64,000 nucleotides of DNA from Bondarzewia mesenterica (taxonomy: Eukaryota; Basidiomycota; Agaricomycetes; Russulales; Bondarzewiaceae), in the NCBI GenBank assembly GCA_004802705.1, contig SGPL01000132.1:1-64000 (forward strand), given 5' to 3'. The notes beneath the pieces were generated by a model. It ran no database searches, had not been told where the DNA came from, and saw nothing but the letters and a program-made list of their open reading frames with translations. The position numbers and the translations under genes were made by a program. Shown here piece by piece: positions 36,901-49,740 of this stretch. How positions within the stretch are numbered: position 1 is the first letter of the stretch; each line of letters opens with the position of its first letter.

Positions 36901-37265
36901 ATTTTATAAATGCTAATATTTATGTTTTTCTTTCTGACTTACTATAGACATTTATATCATCACTTCTAATGAGGCGGCTTGGCTATCCGTGATCCCTACC
37001 TATCTACAGCCTTTTTCACACCCGTGCCCTTATATTATTACATCATCTTGGTCCGTGTGCCACAGTTGTGCTATTTATAATCTCTTGAACTGCTTCATTT
37101 TCTTTAGCTTGATATCTTCTTTGTCTAACTTTGTGTTTGTACATTGACTTGCCTTTGTAATCAATACAAGGTTCTAATCCTTGATCCTTTGACTGCCAAG
37201 CTTTTTGCTCGACCTGATCCTACAGATCAGCATCACGACTTAATCCTCAGAAACCTGTCATTATC
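36901..37265 (+). repeat. LTR of the diverged Gypsy-type copy
   Basis: Similar along its length to the LTRs at 56119 and 56480. Shared blocks include aatgaggcggcttggcta, cacccgtgcccttatattat, a segment ending in ggtccgtgtgcc, and the tail around ctgccaagctttttgctcga. It starts after a purine-rich stretch (about 36880-36897) that corresponds to the polypurine tract of copy 1. The ends are approximate. Confidence 0.55.
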
Positions 37266-38370
37266 AGCACAGATCGGCAAGACTATCAAGTCATGCCTCA
37301 GAAGACCAATGAAATTGACATCTAGCATCTCAATTCAATCTGACTTGCCACTTATTCAACAGATCTACAATGCCCTCGCATACCACCTAACCTAAGCGAA
37401 CTTCAACCACTGAATCAAGACAGTCAGTCTATGGAGTCTCCAGATGACCACCAGCATGATTCTTTCTACCCTGTGGCATGTCGTCAATCTAGTCACAGTA
37501 CATGCGTGAGATATATACCAGGATGCAGTTGTTGGAGGGGTTGGAGAGATTGTAATGGGACTGTAGGTTCTCCGTTGCTGTTAGAGTAGACACTCTATGT
37601 AGCACATGCCTTTCAGCTACCTTTTTATGGGACCATGGAGCCCATGAACTTAGATAGCAAAAAGTATGTTTTGTGGATCATCTGATTATTGTATGGATCA
37701 ACTAGCAGATACTCAATCACAAGTTGAGCTTTATAATTATAATTTAGGTTTCTAAGGAATCTTGCCATTCATTCTCATTCTGATAGGTATAGGGCAGCAA
37801 ATGCATATTGTTGTACATTAAAAATATGAAAAAAGCAAATGGAATTGAGATTAAGCATAGAGCACGATGTGGTGGAGTGAAATAGAAGGTGAACGAAACA
37901 GTAAAAAAAAGGGGGGGATCCATGATGATGATGATGACATCAGTGAGGTTGTGCTAGCATAAATGAATGTAAAAAATAGCAATCAGAAGTAGAGGCATAC
38001 TAATTAGTTACATTCAGCCAGATGAGATAGCAGAGGATAGGAAGTGCATGCAGAACTCATGATTATTACAGTTGCTTTCTCCTTCATCATTTAGATGCCC
38101 AATTACATCTATCAGCTTGTCTTTCCATTCAGTCGTAAGTTTTAGCGAGCATGATGAAGGTTTAAAGTGCGATAGCAACTGTAAAAAAGTGGGTGGGTTG
38201 GGAGCTGTTGAAAATGCGTAAAGTTAGAGCTATCACAAATTAATAGAACAAGGAAGGGTGACTGACAAGGGTGGGGGGTAATAGCCATTTTGTCTTGCTA
38301 TTGCTCATATATTCCCTATGTTGATCTCTACTGCAACTAGTTTCGATGTTATTCGCTCACACCTTCTGTT
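37266..38370. other. gene-free, degraded sequence
   Basis: No recognisable gene. It includes a short A9G7 run at about 37908-37918 and a gatgatgatgatgat microsatellite at about 37925. It is probably internal sequence of decayed transposons. Confidence 0.3.
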
Positions 38371-40370
38371 GATATGCCATGACTTCAATGAGGGATTCAT
38401 TTAACCTGAATTCTGCCAAAATCTTTTCTGCAAGGCAAACTTCCCACATTGCTTCAGCCAGCTGTAGATGAACCTTAACATTGGTGATGCTATCAAAAGC
38501 AACCTATGATATTTTCATGGTAAGGCCTGTAATGGTGAGTGATAATAATGGACATACCTTATTTATTGTGTTTGTAAATATATCTTGAGATTGTAGAGGT
38601 GAATGTGAGTCAGTTCTGAGGGATTGTGCCTTCGTCTGAAAGCCCCTCGATATGGTAGGATAATTCCTCCTATCATAGATAGCAAACACCTTGTCATTGT
38701 TCTATTGATAGTTGTTAATATTGAGCTGTGTTGGGTATATATTTACACTCACATCTGCCTGCAAATTCATAGGGGATTGAAATTGATGTGCAGCTGGGAA
38801 GTGACAAATGAGAAAGGAAGAAAAAGAGAGAGCAATGAACTGTTCATTCTATGAGTGAACGTGAAAAGCCATGTATAGTTGAGGGTTACAATCATTAAAA
38901 TGTTCTGGCTCGAAATATTGATTTATGCATAGATAAGTATTCTAGTTATTCTAGTTATTAAGTAGAGGGAGGTAGGTATACAGATACATGAGTGAGTGGA
39001 GTTTAATGGTGGGCAGATGATATCGTGTGTAAGTAATGTCTAGATGTGAGAAAAGTGCCCTTAATTCAGTGCATTATGCACTACTGCGACTCTATCTGCA
39101 CAAACTGCTCTTGTGAATCTCCCTCTTTCACAGATCTGCTTATCGCTCTCATTTCTTGTCCTCATTTCATGGTACAATCCTCCTGTATGCTGTACTCACT
39201 TTTTTCTCTTTATTGATCTCAAAATACTATGGACGTCAAAAGAATATGGCTTTTAATGAGAGATGAGAGATCTTTTATCAGTTTATCGGAAAGGTGTGTA
39301 CGTGCTATAGAACTTACCTCTTCAAATTGCCTGTCAAGAATGCAGATTGAGCAGAGGCAGCAGATGAAATTGAATTTTCCTCTAGCTCTAGGATATGCGC
39401 GGAAGGTCACTCCGACTTCCACAAGCTGACCTCTTCAGAAAACTTCAAGAGGAATAATTACATAGCTTTAATGATAGAATCAGCATAACTCAAGGAGGAA
39501 GGTATGTACATTGTACCTTTCTGATGAATCAGTATTGATCGACCATTCATAGTAATCGATAATGTTGTCCGTCATGTAGTTGCCAATAACTTGAGCGTTC
39601 ATGAGGATTCTATAAGGGTCGATGCTTTCTGGGATGATGCAAGGGTCGGCATTGATTTTTGACATAGGAGAGGTAAAGTATTGATTCTAGTATCCGAGTA
39701 AGGCATCGTCATCCAACAAGCATGGTTTCTATGAAGTCAGTGCTTCTGCGCTGAATGTGAAGCTCATCATTTTTAAAATCCTGAAAATGGTATTCACCTA
39801 GTCGATAAACTCCTCAACTCTAGGATTAACCAAAATGACCTCTTGTGATGTCCAACTGGCATGCACATCCAATCTTCAGATTGTAAGAATATCATATAAG
39901 CAGAATAATACCTGTAATGTTTGATTGACATACTGAGTTTTTTGAACAACAGGCAGCAAGAGATAGTTGAACAGATATCCTTGGACGTAGAAGATGACTT
40001 CATCTAACAGATGATCTTTATGCATCAATTGATGGCATTAAATGCTGACTCCACAGAGATACATGTATTCTGAAAACCTTCGTTCCTATCCAGATAAGTA
40101 GTTCAATTAGCGTTCGTTCTCACATCATTTCATAGTGGGTTCGCTTACATGTTCCTTCTGCATGAGGAGGAATTTGCTATTCATGCTATTCACTTTCTCT
40201 GAGTGGGTATTCTGAGTGATGATAGTTTGCTTGAGCATGGTCTCTAGTGTCCGCCTACACCATTACCTAGCAATGTGAGTGTATCATGTTTATACATTTT
40301 TACCGGTTGGCTCACCATGTGCAAGCATTCGATATTCTTGGAGACTAGTTCTGTCAGAAGACATAAGAAG
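38371..40370 (-). pseudogene. unidentified intron-containing gene remnant
   Basis: Minus-strand exon-like segments separated by plausible introns. At 40010-39915: LLDEVIFYVQGYLFNYLLLP then VVQKTQYVNQTLQ with a gtatta donor. At about 39655-39510: INADPCIIPESIDPYRILMN then AQVIGNYMTDNIIDYYEWSI. At 38505-38375: VAFDSITNVKVHLQLAEAMW then EVCLAEKILAEFRLNESLIE, ending at a gtgtgag donor. The last is an amphipathic, coiled-coil-like helix. Scattered stops show decay. No family was recognised, but the preserved exon/intron pattern shows it derives from a host gene or DNA-level copy and not from an mRNA. Confidence 0.4.
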
Positions 40371-43130
40371 GTAATAAGAGAACAATCAATTAGTTGAGAT
40401 CACGGTGTGTTCATTTTTCAATTCTTTCTCTCTTTTATTGTCGTCAATTGACTTTACAGAATTATTGCACAATGAGCATTACTTTTTCTCCATTCTAGGC
40501 ATCACCGTGCTTTGTGCCAGTGATGCTCTAGATGTTTGACATGACTCAGTGGTTCATATTTATCACTTTGTCCTGAAGAATTACTTTCATGGAATTGTCA
40601 TAATATTAGTCTCATTCTGTCTAGTTGTGCTTGCACAGGGTTACATTCTGTCACTGTTCATTTTTTTTCCCTCTAAAACTCACATGCTCACATTTGTTTC
40701 TCATGCAGTTAAATCCAGTCTCTTTCACTGTGCTAATTGTTATAATGTCTAGCAATCATGATAATTTTTTTTATGATTTTTTTTATGATTTTTTTACGAC
40801 TTTAGTATGAAAAACTGGAGTGTCTTGCCTTGTCTAGGTTTTCTTGTATTGCTTTTAAATTTGTCAACATATAGTGTAGTCTCCGCATTCTCCATCCACT
40901 GAGAACCCTCTTTCCTCAGATATCCTTTCACTGTACTCTTTATTTTCACCATGCCCCTGAAAAAGTGTAAGAGCTCAAAGACAAGTGCTTCATGGTCAAT
41001 CAACCTCTATCTCCATTTCTTTTATCATATCTTATTTTTTATTCAAGTGGAAAGGGCAAAGCTTCTACAGTCAAACAATATGTTGATAATTTTAAGGCCA
41101 TTGATGGGTGGCTTATATACTGTCATGGTGAAGGCAGCTAGTTCAGAAGGCGACAGACCCCGTGATTGATGACCAAGGTATAGGGGATTTATTATGAGTT
41201 GTGCTCTAGGTAACTATCTATACTCCCATCTAACTTTTATCCCAATTTTCTAGGCCTTCACTTGAGATAAAAGAGTAAGTCATACCTTTCATTTGACTGC
41301 TTCCTCTCATTCATGAGCTTTAATCATAGGACCCATTGATGAGCACCCTTGCTCCTTAGCCTTAGAGACTACTATTTTTGCCCCTTCATTTCAGATCTTA
41401 AGCCTCCATCATTCCCATCCTTTTGTGATATCTTGCAATTTCTACTGACCATTTGTGATCTTTTGTGATCTCTCCTCAGCTTGGCTGCTTCGACCTCCGA
41501 TCACAACACTATTCTTTGTCGACACTCTAGATCTACTCCACGTGTCGGACTTCTGTGATCAATGATGCTGAGCAGCACTCAAGCTCATCCATTTAGCTCG
41601 ATGGTTTTCAGTATGATTGGCTGACCACCTGCGACATCGCCTGCATCCCGTTCTGATCCGATATCACTCGGAGCACATGCTCCTCCATTCCATCATTTTA
41701 TCGCATGTTATTTTCAGGAGATTTTGTGGGGTGCCTATCGGGTTCACCAGATTAACTTTTTACCTTTCGATCTCACATGCTTTCACTTCTCTTCAAACTG
41801 ATGCTGGATTACCGGTCACTGAATCTTCCTGTTCCTGTTTTTCATTCTGCTCTTTCTGCTCTGACTTTGCCCTTGTTCGCTCATTTTCTACCTTCATCAT
41901 ATGATGTTCACTATATCTTTTGGTCTCCCTTCTCCGCTCCCTGCTCAGTATATAAGCTAAGATACATCTCTGCAAAATACCAGAATAGTCTCTGGACTTC
42001 AGACCTCATTTTACCTGTACAAATTGCAACTGCAACCTGCAACCTGCAACCTGCAACCTGCGACTTTGACTTTGACTTTGCTGCGACTTACTGCGACCTT
42101 CGACATTGCTCATCTACCTCTATCACCATATTTCATCTCTAAATCCTATCCATCCTCCCATTCTATAACATCTCAGACCTTTGACCCTAAATATTGCACT
42201 AACTTTGCACCTTTGTCAGCACATCGCTCCAATATTGCACTTGATTGCATGCTTTTATTCATCTTTCGTACCCATCTACTCACACACCTATGTCTTCACA
42301 GCAGACGTCTACTCGACTCACCCTCTTGCACATCACCTGTGGTGTCTTTTGGGGTGTTATTTCTCCCCTAGGGGCATCATGAGTGTATTATCGTCAGTGG
42401 AGAATTACCTTGTATGCTGTGCCATGCATTTTTATGTGTATCATTTGAGTTGCATTCTAGGCCATCTAGGTTTAAAAATGGGGGAGAACTGTCCTTGGTG
42501 TCTTTGAAAATGAAGTCAGTCCACATGGTGATTTCTCATCCATGTGATTTTGCTAATATAAAAATGACAAAAGATGGTGAGATTCGAGCTCCAATGATGA
42601 GGGAAGAATGCTGAAGTCAGCTTGCTTGCAGAATAACAATGAGGATGCAGATACAGATTCTGCCTGCGAGGCAGACAATGAGTATGAAGAGTGGAATGGT
42701 TTTAGTTTCAATACATGCATTGTAATGCCTCTCATTGACTTGTTTTTCCAACTCAATTTTTAAGGTAGTGATAATGCGAATGCCATGGATGGAATTTACA
42801 GTTCAGGAGAATGAGCAGCAGGCTAGTAGTGACACAAGAAAATCGTTATATTCAGGTGTTGCAATACAAACAACACTACAACTAAATATGTATAAAGCTT
42901 CCAGAGATGTTGTAGGAACCCTAGGATTTACGACCTAGCTGATTGCTACAAAGACTTTGACTTTACTTAAGAATGTTTGAATTTCTCCACTAAAAAGAAA
43001 TTCAAGTGAATTTTAGATCAAGACTAAAACTGGGGGCTGCTCTCTCAAAAGCCCTCCTTATATACCTTTTTCTCTACCTGCTTAGTAAGCAGATGCCCTA
43101 ATTTTCAAATGATTGCTAATCATCCTGAAT
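40371..43130. other. degraded repeat region, possible LTR remnants
   Basis: No conserved protein. A TATA-like agtatataagc at about 41947 with downstream CT-rich sequence looks like an LTR promoter. A short array of aacctgc (about four and a half copies) lies at 42029-42061, followed by gactttgactttgacttt. A second TATA-like ccttatataccttt is at about 43055. These are consistent with one or two solo LTRs, but both ends could not be defined. Confidence 0.35.
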
Positions 43131-43149
43131 TTTTAAGCTTATGCCATCA

Positions 43150-43420
43150 TTTTCTTCCAACTTCTTTATCCTTCCATTTTCCTGTTCTTGCTATTTCTGG
43201 AATGTTCTTCTGCTTTCTTGAATGATCCTGCTCATTAAAATTCCTTCAATTTCTTTTAGAATGTTCTTCCCTGTTCTTGTATATTCTTGAATAATTATTG
43301 CCCATTATTTCTTCCAGAACATTCTACTTCTTTCTTCAACTTTCCAGGTATATCCTTCCCTACTCATTTTTCTAGAACATTCTTCAATATTTTTCAGCTT
43401 TCCAGTTATTTCTGATTTTA
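43150..43420. repeat. degenerate tandem repeat of about 58 bp
   Basis: Four units begin with a palindromic core: tggaatgttcttc (43198), agaatgttcttcc (43258), agaacattctact (43316) and agaacattcttca (43374). Spacing is 55-60 bases with T/C-rich sequence between. The cores fit the inverted GAAnnTTC pattern, which is also the binding pattern of heat-shock factor. Confidence 0.5.
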
Positions 43421-44335
43421 GGTAAAGTCTGTAAATAATAAGAGAATGTTGGGTTCTTACTCAAGGATAGTGATGATGATGTTTTTGAGGCTAAATTTTG
43501 AGTTTGTGAATAAAAAGAGGGGGGGGTATATTCTCAAAACTTGGTTTTCTAAATAAAAGTCTGTTTTAAATCTAAATAAATCCAAATAAAATCTACAAAT
43601 TGAATAGTGAATCTTTTCTTAATTTTGGAATGAAAAATTGAGTAAGAAAGTTAAAGAATGTAGTCAGGATTTGAAAAACACGATAGCAAAGATGATAAAA
43701 ATTACAATTCAGATTGGAATCTGAAGCCGGCTGGCCCATTCCCATATCCTCTGTTCCACTGTCTATCCCTTTCCTGCTTCAGAATATCCTCTAGCGAAAT
43801 GATGATACGCGAGTGGGTATTACATCCTGTGAACCCAATAATTGTTAAATATTGTCGAACTCATGAAATGACCGTCTAATAGCTGGGTACAATCAGCAGA
43901 CTTCTCTCTTTTCTACTCATCACCTCAAACTCTACTCAAGATCTTTAATACCTGATCACCTGTAAAACTGTCCCACGCAGTTGGATTTCTGCATCCACGC
44001 CAAATGGCCGAGCTTCGACTTGAATGCCGACTTCAATTGGTCAGCGAGGTTCATCAAGTAGCTGCTAATGGTCTTCCGTTTCTGGGATTGTGTTTATGGT
44101 CATGAAAGGATTAGGGATGTCAGCGACAGAGGGCAGTCAGATAAGAATAGGCATAAAAACAAATGAGGAGGTGGTTGTGATAGGATCATTTTGTATTCTT
44201 AGCTCAAAAATAGAAGATGTAGAGGATGTGATCATGATTTGAATTGTAGAAAAGGACTGCATGATTGGAATAATAGAAGTTTTAAAGAATTGTATGTGTG
44301 AATGATGGGAGTTTATTTGAGAAATTAGTAAAGCT
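43421..44335. other. gene-free, degraded sequence
   Basis: No gene or clear repeat. A G8 run (gaggggggggtat) occurs near 43520. Confidence 0.3.
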
Positions 44336-44790
44336 TCATTTTCTTAGTTGCGCTTGTCGACTTAGCCAAGTTACAGCATTTGTGCTTCTTTTCACCATGT
44401 TCTCGTCCAAAACCATTTTTGGGCATGACAACATACACCCTCCATCTCTGCCTGACTTTATCCACTCATTGACTTTGAACTCATGGAGCAAGACATCACG
44501 GCACCTAATTTCTGCCACATTGTATCTTTGTCGATGAGCGAAGGCCATTAGAAATGAAAACTGACCAAGAGAGTGAAAATCAAAAGACATACCATGACTT
44601 CCTACCATACGCTCATCATCTTGGAGAGCACAGTCACCAACAGAATGCACAGCAATTGTATGAACAGGTGAAGTCAGATACCCCTTGTCCTCCTTAAACT
44701 CTACAGTGACATCGGCAATGGCACCTACCCTGGCAATAGCATCAACAATGTGCTATCCAGTGGCAATGTGCTCGTCCTCTGCTGATGATG
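44336..44790 (-). pseudogene. unidentified coding-like remnant
   Basis: A minus-strand frame is open for about 140 codons with protein-like composition: VGAIADVTVEFKEDKGYLTS, PVHTIAVHSVGDCALQDDER, MVGSHGMSFDFHSLGQFSF, then YNVAEIRCRDVLLHEFKVNE and WIKSGRDGGCMLSCPKMVLD. The 3' side loses coherence. No family was recognised. It is another decayed host-gene fragment or part of a transposon. Confidence 0.35.
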
Positions 44791-45137
44791 TGGATGCTGA
44801 GGTGGTGGTGATAATACTGTGCAATGCATATGGCTCTTAGATGATGTGAGATGGGGTGCACACAGTTTGGCAGGTGGGTCACGAGATGGTGAGCAAAAAT
44901 TGCGGTCTGGCATCCTGTGTAAGATAATGGGAGATGGGGAAGAAGACGGAGAAGCAGAGGAAGAGACAAGAGCGGATGAGGAGGAATGTGCAACTAGTTG
45001 TGGATCTAGTAGCTTCAAAGTCCAACTTGTTGCTTACTTATCAGTAATCAGAGATCTCAGTCAACCGATGAAGTCTTACTACAAAGAAATGATGCCATGT
45101 CAGTTGCAGATGCTTACTAATCTATAAAAAAATGTAG

Positions 45138-45255
45138 GCAAAAAATATAGTAAATTGTAGTCGACTAGAATCACAAATTCTGGGGGGGGTCAAAATGGCC
45201 CTTTTGTCATCCATAAGTAACGATTTCCTTTTAGAGGAATCATAATTAATACCAA
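45138..45255 (+). repeat. dispersed repeat, left member of an inverted pair
   Basis: About 100 bases, from ttgtagtcgactag through gtcaaaatggccctttt to aggaatcataatta, recur in reverse orientation at about 50215-50330. Confidence 0.6.
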
Positions 45256-46225
45256 AGAGGTAATGAAAATCTTCAAAATTGCATGAGTTATTAGCAGGTG
45301 GATCAAGGAATGGGGTAAGATCAAAGACTAGGTCAACACTGTAAGTAATGCATTTTTGAGTGTGCAAGCTCGAACTTCACTTTGCTCCACCACATAATAT
45401 TTACAAGTTTCATCCACATTTCATGAGAACAAGACCTTCAATACCAGTGTTTGACCTCATTCGATGAATATTTGTTATCAAGGGAAATGGTCAAGGCAAG
45501 GTCAAGGTGGATGATGATGATGGCATTTTTCTAGTTTGCCAATGCATCACATATCAAACATGTTGGTAGTTGTGTTCTACAGCATTGCCTGGAAGATGGG
45601 ATGACCTCCCCCCGGACAAGAACCTCGAGCTAAGTCATGTATCTTACACCACTATCTAGAAGATCGTCATCGCGCTCATGGAGGGCATTGCCTCCACAAA
45701 TGCATAGTGCTGCTGGCGAAAGCGAAGAAAATAGTCCTCTGGCCAGTCTCAAATGTCCCCTCCCTCGTCGCGAATGAAAGCAAGGCAGGAGTGATAAGGT
45801 ACTGGCGTGTATAGAGAAAAAAAAAAGGCGATGCGCCAAGCTCAGCCGCTTAAGAAGGAAGACGTCACGTGGAAGAACCTGTGCTGCACTGCTGGTTCCG
45901 GTGACGTATTTATGGCAACCGGGACTGGACTGCTGATTTCGCCACCCTGCCGTCTCATTTTTGTAAGCGGCAAAGTGCAGGACCCCAAGGATGGTTTGTA
46001 AAATAGGTTTCCGATATATCATTTCGTATCAAGCTGTTCAAGCAGATCAGACTAAGCCATCAAGTATTATGAATTGAAAAGGGCAATTTACAATATTCAG
46101 ACAGGAAAATAGAGAATGTCCGTCCTATATACACACAACAGAAAACAGAAAACACGGAGGCCCTGACTGAATGCCCCCTACCTGTGCCAGTGCGCAGACA
46201 CATGCAGAGCAAGTACGAGGATGCA
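45256..46225. other. degraded sequence inside the inverted pair
   Basis: No recognisable gene. The stretch 45790-46000 is more GC-rich and resembles former genic sequence, but no protein could be named. Confidence 0.3.
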
Positions 46226-46490
46226 CTGTTGTACCGAAATGAGGGGTGGAGAACATACTGGGCGAGTGCGACACCTTATCATGTCGGAACAATGAGTTGG
46301 AGGTAAGAGATATGCCGTCACAAGGAAATGAGGAGTCAGAGATGTGCTAGCTGAGCATAATGCCTCGTCATGTCAACAAAATAGGCTGAAAAACATGCCG
46401 GGCAAGCATCACACCTCGTCCTGTCGAAACAATGGGGTGGAGATCGTGTTGGGTGAGCATGACACCCCATCCTGTTGGAAGAATAGGTTT
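46226..46490 (+). repeat. minisatellite, unit about 51 bp
   Basis: Five to six degenerate units. Each contains a gaaacaatgrggtggag-like head, a gtgagcatgacacc-like middle and a tcctgtcg-like end. Heads occur at roughly 46237, 46290, 46329, 46380 and 46430. A stray unit sits at about 47718-47765. Confidence 0.65.
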
Positions 46491-46599
46491 GAGATGAGGG
46501 ACACAGTCACACCTAAATGAGAATGCCTAAATGAGAATGTGCCTCTGATTATGAAAGGCAATGCCTGTGATCATTAAGTTGATAAAAAGGACGTGAGTG

Positions 46600-46810
46600 A
46601 AAAGACAGAGACAGAAAAGTGATGGCATTGAGGCAGGGTGAGCAGAAGATAATTGAGTATGAAATCACTACTCACAATGGTGAAGGTCCATCTCCCCAAA
46701 GCTATCTGTCGCTGAGGAGGTGTTCACCTGCGAGGACAATACTTGAGATGTGGCTGACAATGAGCTTATAGATGTCGAGGGTTGCACTAACTAGCTGTTT
46801 CATACCCCCT
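46600..46810 (-). repeat. second copy of the 1.0-1.2 kb repeat
   Basis: Matches 1000-1210 over about 200 bases, including agtgatggcattgaggcag, aaatcactactcacaatggt and gagcttatagatgtcgaggg. Minus-strand translation conserves VSATLDIYKLIVSHISSI against VSVTLDICKLVVSRVSNV. This copy has a stop shortly after. Confidence 0.65.
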
Positions 46811-49340
46811 CATGTCCACGCCTCCATTTATCCTACCCATCGGCACTGCATACGCAAAGTCGCCCTCCTGCAATCATGCAAAGTTGCTGCTATAGGGATC
46901 GATAGTGGGCAGCTAGATTATGCTGTGGGAGTGATGCATCGAGTGTTCATCACTGCCTTCCAGTTGAGGTGAGGTCGAGGGCCGTTGATCCATGTGCTTA
47001 TAAGGCGTAGGATATTATCACCAGTCAGCAGTGGCAGCTCGTTGGGTCACTCGGGTAGCCTCTCTCTCTCCTCACCCCAACAACAGTGGCTATCCTCCCT
47101 CTTACCCCACCATCAACACCTCCTATAGCTCCTCTCTTTCATCCATCTCCATGCAGCACATCATGTCCTTATTGTCACCTGACAGCCAGCTAGTGACAAT
47201 CTACTCATCAATTTTCTCCATCACATATGAAGAGGGCAGTGGCCACGGCTACTCGCATGGCTACTCGCATGGCTACTCTCACCTAGGGTCTAGCTATCCG
47301 TGCCTACTCATGCCCACATCTCCTCAGCCTTCCTTCTCAAAGGCTAACTATTTAATGGTGATGGGCTCTCTCAGAATCTGACATAAGTGACAGCATAGCT
47401 AGGCAGTAACATAGCAGTCTGCTCAAATGAGCTGCCTTGTTGAGATTATTGTGAACAATAGAGAGGAAAAGAAGGATTGAGTTGGTGGTTGTACAGATAG
47501 TAGTGGCAATTAGTAACTGTAGGAAGTTTGAATCAGTTTCACATAAGACTTGTTGTGCCGAATATCTCGCCATTTTCATTGAATGTCTGTTCCACTAAAA
47601 CAACTAATCTTGCTTGCAAATTTATTTTTAATGTTAAAGAAACACAATACAGCATGATATAGAGCTTAGTGTTGATAAAATAGCACTGAGTAGATGCTGT
47701 GTGAGCGCGAGGCCCTACTGCATAGAAACAATGAGATAAGCATGCTAGATTGAGCATGACACCCTAAAGCTTCATATCAATAAGCACCAACAAAAATATG
47801 AATGTGATCAGCATTGTCGTGATGATTTCTCATGAGTTATCTTCCCCATCATGGGCCGCAATGTGCATCATGACACCAAAAGAGTAGACTGCAAAATGAT
47901 GATCCTGTTGACACGATGTTATCAATTTCAAGTGAGGACTTAGAACAGAAGTAAATAGCACACTCACGAGAAGAAGAGCATCGAGACACCCAACTGCCTC
48001 AAATCTCGAAACATGCCCACAGAAAAATGATCATCCCATCACTCATCAACAATCAAGCAGACTTGGATCAAAGTTGAACATATGAGAGATGCCATCCAGC
48101 AGGTTCAACAGCGCCACTGACAAAGTGCGCATGACCTCTTTACCCACTTATGCGATGTTTGCAGGCATCGCCAGATGCTGTGCAGTTTGCATGCTAAGAG
48201 AGGGTGCATGTATCCATTCACATGCAGATGAGGTGTCATTGCACTTCATTATAGGGTCAACAAGCAGGAGAGTGCATTGAGATGTGAAGCTCACTGTGCA
48301 TCGCAGCTCATTCATCTCCTCATCTTCACATGCAGCATTTGCAGTGACAGCATGTTAATGTGCGAGGAGGAGAGTGAGGCTCAAGGGCAGGTCTCACCCA
48401 AGGTGCTCTTGCTCTCATGTGGTGTGAGCATGCTAGGCCCCATTGTTAATGTCGACATTGTCAAATCGCTCTAGCATCATGCTGAGTTAGCATTTAGCTT
48501 AAGGAGAGATACTGAAATACTTGCCTTTGTCTGTGCTATCTTGTTGTGCCCTCTCTACTTCCATCTATCATGCAGAGGGCCAGAGGAGAGTCAATACTGA
48601 GTACTGAGTACTGAGTGATAGTGTTGTTAAGTTCAGATTGTGGTCCGCTTAGTAGCTGACTACACTTCAGAAAAGTCATTTTTATGAGCAGTAAATTAGA
48701 TATTTGGGGAGTACCAGGGTCATGTACATTGCTGCTTATGCAAAACCTTGGCTTGCTATGGCAAAATGAGCAGTTCAGTCCCAGTTGCTATACATATTTA
48801 TCTGATGGCCCTATGCGATGTCTTCTAGCTGAAGGTATTTATGCTCTGAGCAAGGCCAGAACTTTGCTTCAGTTGGTCTGCACATGAACACATACACTCT
48901 TGCCTATCTAATTTCACAGTTTATGAAGCTGAATAATCTACTTCCTCAGTCTTTGTTCAAAGAATGCAACAAGGCTGCGAGAATCTGTGCATATATCCCA
49001 TTTCTGACAGTCAAGTCGTTTATCGATAGTGAGATTAATAGGCTTGATGGGGTGCATTTTGAGTTACTTTGTTCATAGATGAGAAAGTGGACTTGCTTCT
49101 GAACTTACAGGCAATTTTTGCTAGGTTATACCTTGCACTGTGCTTGAGAATATATGAGGTTTCACGATCTTTACCATTTTCAAAGCTGGGTTCCTGTTCT
49201 CAGCTATCTTGCAACACTCATCAACACTCATAGAGTGAATCCACTCCCTATGTATGATGCCGAGAGCAACCTTATCTACCTGTTACACTATAAACAGATG
49301 TTATCGGGAGCCACCATTATTATAAGCATCATAATCAAGC
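46811..49340. other. degraded region, no identified gene
   Basis: Short plus-strand frames (47031-47381, with three tandem copies of ggctactcgcat encoding His-Gly-Tyr-Ser; 48089-48280; 48684-49078) have no recognised relatives. They are probably chance or the inside of decayed elements. Confidence 0.3.
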
Positions 49341-49348
49341 ACTATATG

Positions 49349-49740
49349 AGGCCCTGTGAAGCTTACGCCAAGGTTGCCTAGTTAAAACTCCCAAAATCAG
49401 GCCTGAAATACGCTACCTTTTGAGCCTGAAATATGCTACATTTAGGAGGGTCATCACATTTATCACCTTTTGTCACGTTATATAACACCGATCCTTCTCG
49501 TTGTTTCTGGCTTTTATTCTGTTAGTGTGAGAAAGGCAACAAATTTTTAAGCTGATGGATGAATCTCGAAATTATCTTGCTGAGAACTGATCTCAAATAT
49601 GCTATCTGCTGGGAAGGATCAGCCTTTTTTGGCCAGTTTTGGTTCTCAAATACACTATATTCTGAGAAAAAAAATGGCAAAATTTCACCATCAAATACAC
49701 TATTTTTTTAGGCAACCTTGGTGTAAGCTTTATGGGGCCT
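49349..49740 (+). mobile_element. MITE with 31-bp inverted ends and 8-bp duplication
   Basis: The left end (49349-49380) and the reverse complement of the right end (49709-49740) both read aggccc...aagcttac(g/a)ccaaggttgccta with few differences. The host sequence actatatg is directly repeated on each side (49341-49348 and 49741-49748; 9 bases if the following a is counted). Inside there are five subterminal copies of an aaatayrcta motif, like transposase-binding repeats. With 392 bp and no coding capacity this is a non-autonomous DNA transposon. An 8-bp duplication points to hAT, 9 bp to Mutator-like. Confidence 0.8.

Noticed and set aside
37908..37940. A/G run and GAT microsatellite as a regulatory element
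   Set aside because: Simple sequence with no nearby gene to regulate.
47031..47381. 116-codon plus-strand frame with HGYS repeats as a gene
   Set aside because: The repeats come from a short tandem DNA repeat, and the rest has no recognised similarity or gene structure.
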